Shown: piece by piece, positions 25,801-37,800 of the stretch | Layout of the letters: each line of letters opens with the position of its first letter | Numbering within the stretch: position 1 is the stretch's first letter | From: Schistocephalus solidus | Taxonomy: Eukaryota; Platyhelminthes; Cestoda; Diphyllobothriidea; Diphyllobothriidae | DNA: 64,000 bases | Assembly (NCBI GenBank): GCA_017591395.1 | Contig: WEDG01000467.1 | Coordinates: 1-64,000 of the forward strand | Direction: 5' to 3' | Program-made: the position numbers and the translations under genes | Notes under the pieces: model-generated | The model's database searches: none | Told to the model about the DNA's origin: nothing | What the model saw: only the letters and a program-made list of their open reading frames with translations

Positions 25801-28800
25801 TATGCGACTGCCTGTGAGTACTCTAGTCTGAGTTCCAGGGCACAACGGAACATAAATGTTCCTTAAGCAGATCGGTGAGCCACACATAATCATCATATTC
25901 CCGATCGCAACCGACAAAAGCAACGAGCCCGTGGCTCAATGGTAGAGCGTTCGACTCAAATACCAAAGGTCGCGGGTTCGAATCCCAGGTGTTCCACACT
26001 TGGGATTGGGTATGACTGGCTGATGACGGCTAATAAGCCAGAAATGGCCATTCCGGTCTCCCCTTTGTCTTTGTCGGTTCCAAATTATCAACATATGCTA
26101 CACGTCGCTATGCGACTGCCTGTGAGTACTCTAGTCTGAGTTCCAGGGCACAACGGAACATAAATGTTCCTTAAGCAGATCGGTGAGCCACACACTATCA
26201 TCATATTCCCGATCGCAACCGACAAAAGCAACGAGCCCGTGGCTCAATGGTAGAGCGTTCGACTCAAATACCAAAGGTCGCGGGTTCGAATCCCAGGTGT
26301 TCCACACTTGGGATTGGGTATGACTGGCTGATGACGGCTAATAAGCCAGAAATGGCCATTCCGGTCTCCCTTGTCTTTGTCGGTTCCAAATTATCAACAT
26401 ATGCTACACGTCGCTATGCGACTGCCTGTGAGTACTCTAGTCTGAGTTCCAGGGCACAACGGAACATAAATGTTCCTTAAGCAGATCGGTGAGCCACACA
26501 CTATCATCATATTCCCGATCGCAACCGACAAAAGCAACGAGCCCGTGGCTCAATGGTAGAGCGTTCGACTCAAATACCAAAGGTCGCGGGTTCGAATCCC
26601 AGGTGTTCCACACTTGGGATTGGGTATGACTGGCTGATGACGGCTAATAAGCCAGAAATGGCCATTCCGGTCTCCCTTTGTCTTTGTCGGTTCCACATTA
26701 TCAACATATGCTACACGTCGCTATGCGACTGCCTGTGAGTACTCTAGTCTGAGTTCCAGGGCACAACGGAACATAAATGTTCCTTAAGCAGATCGGTGAG
26801 CCACACACTATCATCATATTCCCGATCGCAACCGACAAAGCAACGAGCCCGTGGCTCAATGGTAGAGCGTTCGACTCAAATACCAAAGGTCGCGGGTTCG
26901 AATCCCAGGTGTTCCACACTTGGGATTGGGTATGACTGGCTGATGACGGCTAATAAGCCAGAAATGGCCATTCCGGTCTCCCTTTGTCTTTGTCGGTTCC
27001 AAATTATCAACATATGCTACACGTCGCTATGCGACTGCCTGTGAGTACTCTAGTCTGAGTTCCAGGGCACAACGGAACATAAATGTTCCTTAAGCAGATC
27101 GGTGAGCCACACATAATCATCATATTCCCGATCGCAACCGACAAAGCAACGAGCCCGTGGCTCAATGGTAGAGCGTTAGACTCAAATACCAAAGGTCGCG
27201 GGTTCGAATCCCAGGTGTTCCACACTTGGGATTGGGTATGACTGGCTGATGACGGCTAATAAGCCAGAAATGGCCATTCCGGTCTCCCTTTGTCTTTGTC
27301 GGTTCCAAATTATCAACATATGCTACACGTCGCTATGCGACTGCCTGTGAGTACTCTAGTCTGAGTTCCAGGGCACAACGGAACATAAATGTTCCTTTAA
27401 GCAGATCGGTGAGCCACACACTAATCATCATATTCCCGATCGCAACCGACAAAAGCAACGAGCCCGTGGCTCAATGGTAGAGCGTTCGACTCAAATACCA
27501 AAGGTCGCGGGTTCGAATCCCAGGTGTTCCACACTTGGGATTGGGATATGACTGGCTGATGACGGCTAATAAGCCAGAAATGGCCATTCCGGTCTCCCCT
27601 TTGTCTTTGTCGGTTCCAAATTATCAACATATGCTACACGTCGCTATGCGACTGCCTGTGAGTACTCTAGTCTGAGTTCCAGGGCACAACGGAACATAAA
27701 TGTTCCTTAAGCAGATCGGTGAGCCACACACTATCATCATATTCCCGATCGCAACCGACAAAAGCAACGAGCCCGTGGCTCAATGGTAGAGCGTTCGACT
27801 CAAATACCAAAGGTCGCGGGTTCGAATCCCAGGTGTTCCACACTTGGGATTGGGTATGACTGGCTGATGACGGCTAATAAGCCAGAAATGGCCATTCCGG
27901 TCTCCCTTGTCTTTGTCGGTTCCAAATTATCAACATATGCTACACGTCGCTATGCGACTGCCTGTGAGTACTCTAGTCTGAGTTCCAGGGCACAACGGAA
28001 CATAAATGTTCCTTAAGCAGATCGGTGAGCCACACACTATCATCATATTCCCGATCGCAACCGACAAAGCAACGAGCCCGTGGCTCAATGGTAGAGCGTT
28101 CGACTCAAATACCAAAGGTCGCGGGTTCGAATCCCAGGTGTTCCACACTTGGGATTGGATATGACTGGCTGATGACGGCTAATAAGCCAGAAATGGCCAT
28201 TCCGGTCTCCCTTTGTCTTTGTCGGTTCCAAATTATCAACATATGCTACACGTCGCTATGCGACTGCCTGTGAGTACTCTAGTCTGAGTTCCAGGGCACA
28301 ACGGAACATAAATGTTCCTTAAGCAGATCGGTGAGCCACACACTATCATCATATTCCCGATCGCAACCGACAAAAGCAGCGAGCCCGTGGCTCAATGGTA
28401 GAGCGTTCGACTCAAATACCAAAGGTCGCGGGTTCGAATCCCAGGTGTTCCACACTTGGGATTGGATATGACTGGCTGATGACGGCTAATAAAGCCAGAA
28501 ATGGCCATTCCGGTCTCCCTTTGTCTTTGTCGGTTCCAAATTATCAACATGTGCTACACGTCGCTATGCGACTGCCTGTGAGTACTCTAGTCTGAGTTCC
28601 AGGGCACAACGGAACATAAATGTTCCTTAAGCAGATCGGTGAGCCACACATAATCATCATATTCCCGATCGCAACCGACAAAGCAACGAGCCCGTGGCTC
28701 AATGGTAGAGCGTTCGACTCAAATACCAAAGGTCGCGGGTTCGAATCCCAGGTGTTCCACACTTGGGATTGGATATGACTGGCTGATGACGGCTAATAAG

Positions 28801-31800
28801 CCAGAAATGGCCATTCCGGTCTCCCTTGTCTTTGTCGGTTCCAAATTATCAACATATGCTACACGTCGCTATGCGACTGCCTGTGAGTACTCTAGTCTGA
28901 GTTCCAGGGCACAACGGAACATAAATGTTCCTTAAGCAGATCGGTGAGCCACACATAATCATCATATTCCCGATCGCAACCGACAAAAGCAACGAGCCCG
29001 TGGCTCAATGGTAGAGCGTTCGACTCAAATACCAAAGGTCGCGGGTTCGAATCCCAGGTTTTCCACACTTGGGATTGGATATGACTGGCTGATGACGGCT
29101 AATAAGCCAGAAATGGCCATTCCGGTCTCCCTTGTCTTTGTCGGTTCCAAATTATCAACATATGCTACACGTCGCTATGCGACTGCCTGTGAGTACTCTA
29201 GTCTGAGTTCCAGGGCACAACAGAACATAAATGTTCCTTAAGCAGATCGGTGAGCCACACACTATCATCATATTCCCGATCGCAACCGACAAAGCAACGA
29301 GCCCGTGGCTCAATGGTAGAGCGTTCGACTCAAATACCAAAGGTCGCGGGTTCGAATCCCAGGTGTTCCACACTTGGGATTGGATATGACTGGCTGATGA
29401 CGGCTAATAAGCCAGAAATGGCCATTCCGGTCTCCCCTTTGTCTTTGTCGGTTCCAAATTATCAACATATGCTACACGTCGCTATGCGACTGCCTGTGAG
29501 TACTCTAGTCTGAGTTCCAGGGCACAACGGAACATAAATGTTCCTTTAAGCAGATCGGTGAGCCACACATAATCATCATATTCCCGATCGCAACCGACAA
29601 AAGCAACGAGCCCGTGGCTCAATGGTAGAGCGTTAGACTCCAAATACCAAAGGTCGCGGGTTCGAATCCCAGGTGTTCCACACTTGGGATTGGATATGAC
29701 TGGCTGATGACGGCTAATAAGCCAGAAATGGCCATTCCGGTCTCCCCTTGTCTTTGTCGGTTCCAAATTATCAACATATGCTACACGTCGCTATGCGACT
29801 GCCTGTGAGTACTCTAGTCTGAGTTCCAGGGCACAACGGAACATAAATGTTCCTTAAGCAGATCGGTGAGCCACACACTATCATCATATTCCCGATCGCA
29901 ACCGACAAAGCAACGAGCCCGTGGCTCAATGGTAGAGCGTTAGACTCAAATACCAAAGGTCGCGGGTTCGAATCCCAGGTTTTCCACACTTGGGATTGGA
30001 TATGACTGGCTGATGACGGCTAATAAGCCAGAAATGGCCATTCCGGTCTCCCTTGTCTTTGTCGGTTCCAAATTATCAACATGTGCTTCACGTCGCTATG
30101 CGACTGCCTGTGAGTACTCTAGTCTGAGTTCCAGGGCACAACGGAACATAAATGTTCCTTAAGCAGATCGGTGAGCCACACATAATCATCATATTCCCGA
30201 TCGCAACCGACAAAGCAACGAGCCCGTGGCTCAATGGTAGAGCGTTAGACTCAAATACCAAAGGTCGCGGGTTCGAATCCCAGGTGTTTCACACTTGGGA
30301 TTGGATATGACTGGCTGATGACGGCTAATAAGCCAGAAATGGCCATTCCGGTCTCCCTTGTCTTTGTCGGTTCCAAATTATCAACATATGCTACACGTCG
30401 CTATGCGACTGCCTGTGAGTACTCTAGTCTGAGTTCCAGGGCACAACAGAACATAAATGTTCCTTAAGCAGATCGGTGAGCCACACATAATCATCATATT
30501 CCCGATCGCAACCGAAAAAGCAACGAGCCCGTGGCTCAATGGTAGAGCGTTAGACTCAAATACCAAAGGTCGCGGGTTCGAATCCCAGGTGTTCCACACT
30601 TGGGATTGGATATGACTGGCTGATGACGGCTAATAAGCCAGAAATGGCCATTCCGGTCTCCCTTGTCTTTGTCTGTTCCAAATTATCAACATGTGCTTCA
30701 CGTCGCTATGCGACTGCCTGTGAGTACTCTTGTCTGAGTTCCAGGGCACAACAGAACATAAATGTTCCTTAAGCAGATCGGTGAGCCACACATAATCATC
30801 ATATTCCCGATCGCAACCGACAAAAGCAACGAGCCCGTGGCTCAATGGTAGAGCGTTAGACTCAAATACCAAAGGTCGCGGGTTCGAATCCCAGGTGTTC
30901 CACACTTGGGATTGGATATGACTGGCTGATGACGGCTAATAAGCCAGAAATGGCCATTCCGGTCTCCCTTGTCTTTGTCTGTTCCAAATTATCAACATAT
31001 GCTACACGTCGCTATGCGACTGCCTGTGAGTACTCTAGTCTGAGTTCCAGGGCACAACGGAACATAAATGTTCCTTAAGCAGATCGGTGAGCCACACATA
31101 ATCATCATATTCCCGATCGCAACCGACAAAGCAACGAGCCCGTGGCTCAATGGTAGAGCGTTCGACTCAAATACCAAAGGTCGCGGGTTCGAATTTCAGG
31201 TTTTCCACACTTGGGATTGGATATGACTGGCTGATGACGGCTAATAAGCCAGAAATGGCCATTCCGGTCTCCTTTGTCTTTGTCGGTTCCAAATTATCAA
31301 CATGTGCTACACGTCGCTATGCGACTGCCTGTGAGTACTCTAGTCTGAGTTCCAGGGCACAACAGAACATAAATGTTCCTTAAGCAGATCGGTGAGCCAC
31401 ACATAATCATCATATTCCCGATCGCAACCGACAAAGCAACGAGCCCGTGGCTCAATGGTAGAGCGTTAGACTCAAATACCAAAGGTCGCGGGTTCGAATC
31501 CCAGGTGTTCCACACTTGGGATTGGATATGACTGGCTGATGACGGCTAATAAGCCAGAAATAGCCATTCCGGTCTCCCTTGTCTTTGTCGGTTCCAAATT
31601 ATCAACATGTGCTACACGTCGCTATGCGACTGCCTGTGAGTACTCTAGTCTGAGTTCCAGGGCACAACAGAACATAAATGTTCCTTAAGCAGATCGGTGA
31701 GCCACACATAATCATCATATTCCCGATCGCAACCGACAAAGCAACGAGCCCGTGGCTCAATGGTAGAGCATTAAACTCAAATACCAAAGGTCGCGGGTTC

Positions 31801-34800
31801 GAATCCCAGGTGTTCCACACTTGGGATTGGATATGACTGGCTGATGACGGCTAATAAGCCAGAAATGGCCATTCCGGTCTCCCTTGTCTTTGTCGGTTCC
31901 ATTCCATCATATGCTACTCGTCGCTCTAGTCTGAGCTCCAGGGCACAACGGAACATGCATGTTCCTTAAGCAGATCCGTGAGCCCCACACTATCATATAT
32001 ATATATATATATATATACGGCAAATACGTTATACCGTACTTCCGACATAGGTTCTAGCTAAAAGCCCAGACACACATGTGTGAGGCAGCAACGAGGTGTT
32101 TGGCTCCAGTGGGTCCCCCAGAGTTCTCTATGCGGTTTCTGGTATATGAACTCCAGAGATAATCAGGGAAATAAGTTCTGATATAAGTATGTGCAGGACA
32201 TGGATTTCAGTGACCGGGACATAAATGTTTAGGGGAAAAAATTAACTACCACGCTAGTAATACGCAAAATAGCACTATTTTGTGACAGGCAGAATTTGTG
32301 GAACAAAAAAGAGATAATGTCTTATTAACTTCATAGATGACGCCATTCATTACCATGGAAGAATGAAAACGATAATTTTGTTTTCGTTTAGAAAAGTAGT
32401 CAATTGTTCCTACAGCAGCATAAAATAGGTGAAAGTGAAGAGGAAAATTCTGTTTTCGTTCAAAAGCGGGCCAGCCATTAAATGACTGGTTCAGTTGACG
32501 GAGACGATGTTCTAATTCGGTTCGTTAATTTAGCCCATAGTCCTTCTATATTTCTATTCAAAGGCTGGTAAAGTAGATTTCAGGCTTATTTGCTCGCTTT
32601 AGCAGGAGGGCTAATGATTAGTTTTAAATTTTTAAACAAAGACAGAGCAAATTTTCCTGCTCCAAGATATCACCTCTTTTTTTATCCTATCATTTTGGGC
32701 ATAACTTCGACGGGTCCTTATTGGTTGAACTTCATAATCCCTCTCCTCTTTTTATAACAGATTTTCTTTCAAAATTTATCCATCGTATTATCTCAGCTGC
32801 TCGCACCGCATTTTTTGTCTTTTTTCTCTTCCCCCTCTCTGTTATCCACATGCCCGCACTGCTGATCCTCGCTCCACTTTTATGCCTGACCATAAGGCCA
32901 AGATCCCAGGCATTACTTCTAACTTTTTAACGCTTTTGCTCTTATTTATGACTTAAAAAGCAAGCTTATCGCGTTCATAAAATGTGTATACCAAAAGCTG
33001 AAAGCCCGCAGCCTGCGTGACTGATTTCCGAGGATAACTGGCATACCCATTTCACTTTAAAGCTGAGATAAGAATTCTGATTGTTAACTATCATAAACTT
33101 ATGCCTCCCTCTCCGATTGCTTTAGTATATTCGCAGTGGTATGTTAGCAGCACTCTACGTCAACGGACAGGAGACGCGTGAGAATGGGGACACAGAGTTT
33201 CACATTGGGACCGATAACAAGCTCGTGGGTAGACCACGCATTCGGCAAGTCGCAGTACGCAGCGTTGAGTGTGCCCTCCCAAATAGCCTGAAAAAACAAG
33301 TACGCCTTTGTTACCCGAACTTCGACGCGAAATTCGAAAGTACGGCCAAGTTGGAGCCTAAATTTGGACAAAACCTCACCTACAGCACGCGCGCGTAAGA
33401 TGTCTTTATATGTGACTACTTACTATTAAAACGTAGACAATTTTTGGAAAATAAACTCAAATACCCTATAGTCATTAACCAGGCTTTGGACGTGAAATCG
33501 ATAGGCGAATTTGGATCCTAAAAATCAGTAAGCTCTTGAAAAAACTTACAGATATATATGGAAATATTTTGTTTGCAGGTCAGGCATCGTTGTTCGAATA
33601 ACGTGGCCCTACTAGTTGACTTTTTAGACTACCAAATGTTGCAAAAATACCTAAATATCATGGAAGTCCGCATTATTTTCTTTGAATTTTACAATGACTG
33701 ACAAAACACCACCCACCTGACCATTTGTGCTCGAATTATTCCGATATTTAAACATTGAATCCAATCTGAGGAAAAGAAGAAACGATGGGACTTGAAAATC
33801 AGAATGTATATATTGATTTTAGCGGTGTCTTCCAGTCCAGTTAAGTATTTTGGTAATCACCGAGGCACAATCTAGGAAATAAATGCTGCAAAATCCAAGA
33901 ATCTGAATGTTACGTCACTCATTTTCATTTCCGAAGGCTAAAGCACTATTGAAATAAAATGCACTAAATATTACTTTGGGAGTGTCCGTATTCCCTTTGT
34001 GTGGGTGCCGGAGTTTAGAAGCATATATGGCAATTACACCAAATATTTTATGGCCCTGGAAGAGGAGGTATTAAATTATGCACTGATTACCAGTTGCTGT
34101 TAATTATAAATCAGTATTTAGGTTGATGGGCAGTAAAGCTCAATATATGCACACTTATCTTGGTAAATTGCATCTCACAACGCAAAGGCATTTGCTCGAT
34201 ATTTTTTCTAGCTATCACTGAAATTCATAGTCACAGAAAATGCTACGAAATTTGCACAGTTTCATCAGTGAGTACGTATGCTTTTTGCCTTCGTCATTTT
34301 CCTAGAAGTAATGAACATCGAATTTATTTTTTTATAGTCCATTTGTTGGCAAATTACACCCTCATATTATTTTGTCATGGGTTTTCCATTTAAATTATGT
34401 TTGTGATAGTTGAAGTTTGTAAAATAAAGTCATCAAATTATTCATGTTGTAAAAGACTTTCTGTTGTATTAATCAAAAGAACTTAGTTTAAAAGCCCAAA
34501 TCCTATCTACGGCATCTTCCTATGAGCAGCAGGATACATCTTACTTCATATGTGAAACTAAGTTTGATTTTGCGCCATTGAAAACAGATAGCATATAAAA
34601 ATTTGGCCTTTAAAGAACACTTTCAAATGCAGGTTGTGCACCCACTGGTCACAGGATTCGACGGACTCGGTTAAAACCGATCCACTTGCTTCCTTTAACC
34701 GTTGAAAGTGAGAACGATATTTTCTAAAGTATGAAAACAAAATACAGTTTAGGAAATTTTCAACTTTTGGCAGCAGACCCGAAAACAGCTTTTTTCGTTC

Positions 34801-37800
34801 TGTAAACAAAACTAGACCAATGTTTTATGACACTCAGCTCCTAAATTTAATTAGTGAATCATTTTAGGCCTCTCTTTTTAAACCCACCTACAGACCATTG
34901 TAAATACTCAAAACTGGTATTTAAAAATGAATTATTTCTGCAAAGCAGTTTAAATATGTTTAAATTCGAAACCTTAGGTCACCCTGCATTGACTTCCTTT
35001 GAAATATCAGGTCGATTTTGCGAGCTGTTTGTTGGTAGCTCATTGATGTGACCACGAGCCAACAAAACTCGCAATTTTCTCCAAGTTAAACTCTTGTCAG
35101 GTCAGAAATTTACGTTTTCGCTCGATAAGACGTGGCTTGTCGTAAAGCCTTCTTTTCCCTTACAGTTGGACTTGGAGTAGTGTGGAGGAGGTCGGTAGTG
35201 GAAGAATCGATGGAGACATTACAAGTTACCCGGGATCCGGCTATTTTATTGACCTATCCACGGAAAGGAACGTGACGGAAGCAATACTGGAAGAGCTATT
35301 TAGAGGACTTTGGACGACCAAGGCCACGCGGGCGGTTATAATTGACTTTACGCTCTACAACGCTAATCTGAACCTCTTCTGCATTGGTCGGCAAGTTCAC
35401 TGTCGTTAAACATCTAAATCTGTTACTATTTATAATATTTAAGTAGAATCTAATTATGTTTTTTATTTGTGCACTCATCCACAGAATTCTTTTTGAAACG
35501 CCTTACACCGGTGGAGTAATCAGCTCAGCCGTTTTTCGACCTCTACGTCTGCTTCTTGGGACTGGTGTCACAACTAAGTGTGTGTTTACGTGTGAGATTA
35601 TTACTCTGGCCTTCGTACTCTATTTCGTCATTGAGGAAATTCTGGAGGTAGGTTATTCCACCAGTCTGCTTCTTTTTGCTAAACGTGTTAGCTGGAGTTA
35701 AACAGAAGCCCACTTGAGGACTAGTTTCAATTTTCTCTCTCATCACTGAAAATTGGCGGGCAGCATAGAAGAGTGTGTGACTATTGAAATGCCTAATTTC
35801 CTGGCGAAAGTCATGGCTACTAGAAACGAAAGAACTCGCGTATGTGAAAAGCCATAAGGAGACTTACATACCATCACAGTCCTTGTGGGCAATTGCTGAA
35901 AAAATCAGCATTTACCTGTAGCCGCCTGTAATGGTGGCAACCACAAGGTGATGAGGAAACCCAGATGAAACTGGAGACTTCCCTGTATGGACGCCTTTAT
36001 ACAGCACAAAGATCAGATCCGAAAGCCTCAAATTAAAGCGCAGACTGGTCAGATTGAGCATACCCTCAATCTTCAAGGAACAGCATGGTTTCAAATGGCA
36101 TCGGAGTGAACTGGCCCATCGACAAGTCTTAAGTGTACCGAGTATTGCCTCAACGTATCATCAGAGGACAAACCGTCTGGCCATGTTGGACTTACCGAGA
36201 ACAGAAGGAGGAGCGAGGACACACGATTTGAAACTTAATGTAACCAACTGGGGAATTCGATTCGTCACCAGCCCAGCCAGTCCGATTGGTCAGCCTGAAA
36301 GCTTGTCACACAGGCACGTCCGCATTACCTCTAAAGCATCACGGAGGTGGCTACAGACATTTAATATACGAAGACCGAGAAAATTCAGCTGGGGTTACAA
36401 AGATATAGAAAGCGGAGTAGCACTGACCGGTCCAGTAGACAACGAAAAATGAAGTGACCACTTCACTAGATATAGACGGTCAGGCGTAGTGGTCAAACTG
36501 ACGCTTACCGAGGAGTTCTCATAACCCACTTGTAGCCAATCGCAATTAAGAACGTGAGAGTTTCCGTTCCTGTGGACTCATCAGTTTACATGGCAAAATA
36601 TCTTATTGACCACAGAATGGTCCGGTACTACACGAATCTGATCATTAAGCTGTCATCTATGGAGGTCCAGGTTTATATTTTATGAGGAGTGAAGGCGTGA
36701 CAAATGTGAATTTCGAACTGACACGAAAACCCCGAACGCAAACAGGTTCCGCAAGTTAAGCTCAAAAACAAGGCTGAGAGTTAAATTTCCTCTACCTTGA
36801 AGCACGTACAGAGATGATTTTAGATGCGCGATCGATCAAACGAACGCTAGCAAATCATAAATAAATGGCACAACTTCAACGGGTCATTCCTTTATTGCGT
36901 TAGAGTGCTCCGACTGTTGCTAACGAACGCGAACGCGGGTGCGTTGAGCTCAAAGTGCCGATCAGTGCACCAAGACGGTGCGACAAGGCGCACATTGACA
37001 AACTTGTAACCACCGGTCTGTGAGAGCAGGAGAACATTTTTGCTTTTATAGTAATGGTGTGCCCAAATAAGCACGATCACGATTCCATGACAGAATGAGA
37101 TCACATGCTAATTCAGGCAGTAGCTAAATAATCATCTAGGTACGTTAACTGCCGGTGCTCTGAAATCTGGCAAACAGATAAACACGAAAAATAAAACGGC
37201 ATATTTCCCCTTCTACAGATTAGAGAGAGAGAGCTCCTGGAACCCACATATTGCTCATACCAATGAAGGCAACAGAAGGCAGCCAATATAAACGACCATC
37301 GTCTAGTTGTGGTTCGCCGAAGTTAGTAGTCTTGAGTTGCAAAATGCATTAGCGAGAAAGCTGGTAGAAATTGGCAGCAGGACGAAAGCACATTGGAGGC
37401 TCTAAAGTGAGCTCCAAGGCACAGTGGGACATACATTTTTCCCATTGCCGCACAGTATCGTATATAAACAACGAGATGTTCCACTTCCGCTTACATGGAA
37501 ACAAAACAAAGATATAAAACCAATGTTTGGATACTTAAGCTACTATCGGTACGCGCTGACTACCCTGTCTCTTCAGTTTTATTTATATGCTATACACTGT
37601 TCAGTCTGTAATACGGTCGATTTCCTTTTATTTTGGTTTTACTATATAATGTTCGTAAATATGCGGGATTATTATCGGAGGCGTCAGAGGTTTAGGCGTT
37701 CTTCAACCTTGACTGCCTGCAGGATTTACAATCGTTATCCAATACTTTCTTCTTGGTTACAGATTAAACACTTGGGACTTGCATACTTCAGGAAGTTTTG

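Larger units (their letters stand above)
23818..31993 (+). repeat. Tandem SINE-like satellite with tRNA-like head and hammerhead motif
   Basis: About 25 head-to-tail copies of a unit averaging 307 bases (from the first to the last A box: 24 steps over 7357 bases), preceded by two older inverted copies and ending at an AT dinucleotide run. Each direct unit has, in order, an A box TGGCTCAATGG, a B box GGTTCGAATCC, a hammerhead-like motif (CTGATGA...GAAA), a hairpin GTCGC-TAT-GCGAC, and an inverted repeat GGAACAT-AA-ATGTTCC. Copies differ mostly by single bases, so the expansion is recent. The array lies wholly in PKD2 intron 3, in the sense direction. The head resembles a tRNA in its D arm (GCTC/GAGC) and T arm but lacks a matching acceptor stem, so it is tRNA-derived rather than a working tRNA. 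Confidence 0.95.

Noticed and set aside
24357..31820. Repeated 60-94 codon open frames on both strands of the satellite (MVERSTQIPKVAGSNP... and MWNTWDSNPRPLV...)
   Set aside because: They are translations of the tRNA-like head and flanks of the repeat unit. They break with single-base indels between units and show no selection for a protein.
23818..31993. CRISPR-like array
   Set aside because: Units are 307 bases, almost wholly identical, with no alternating unique spacers, in a eukaryotic intron.
36054..36452. 132-codon open frame in PKD2 intron 6
   Set aside because: No recognised domain, no splice signals; probably repeat-derived.
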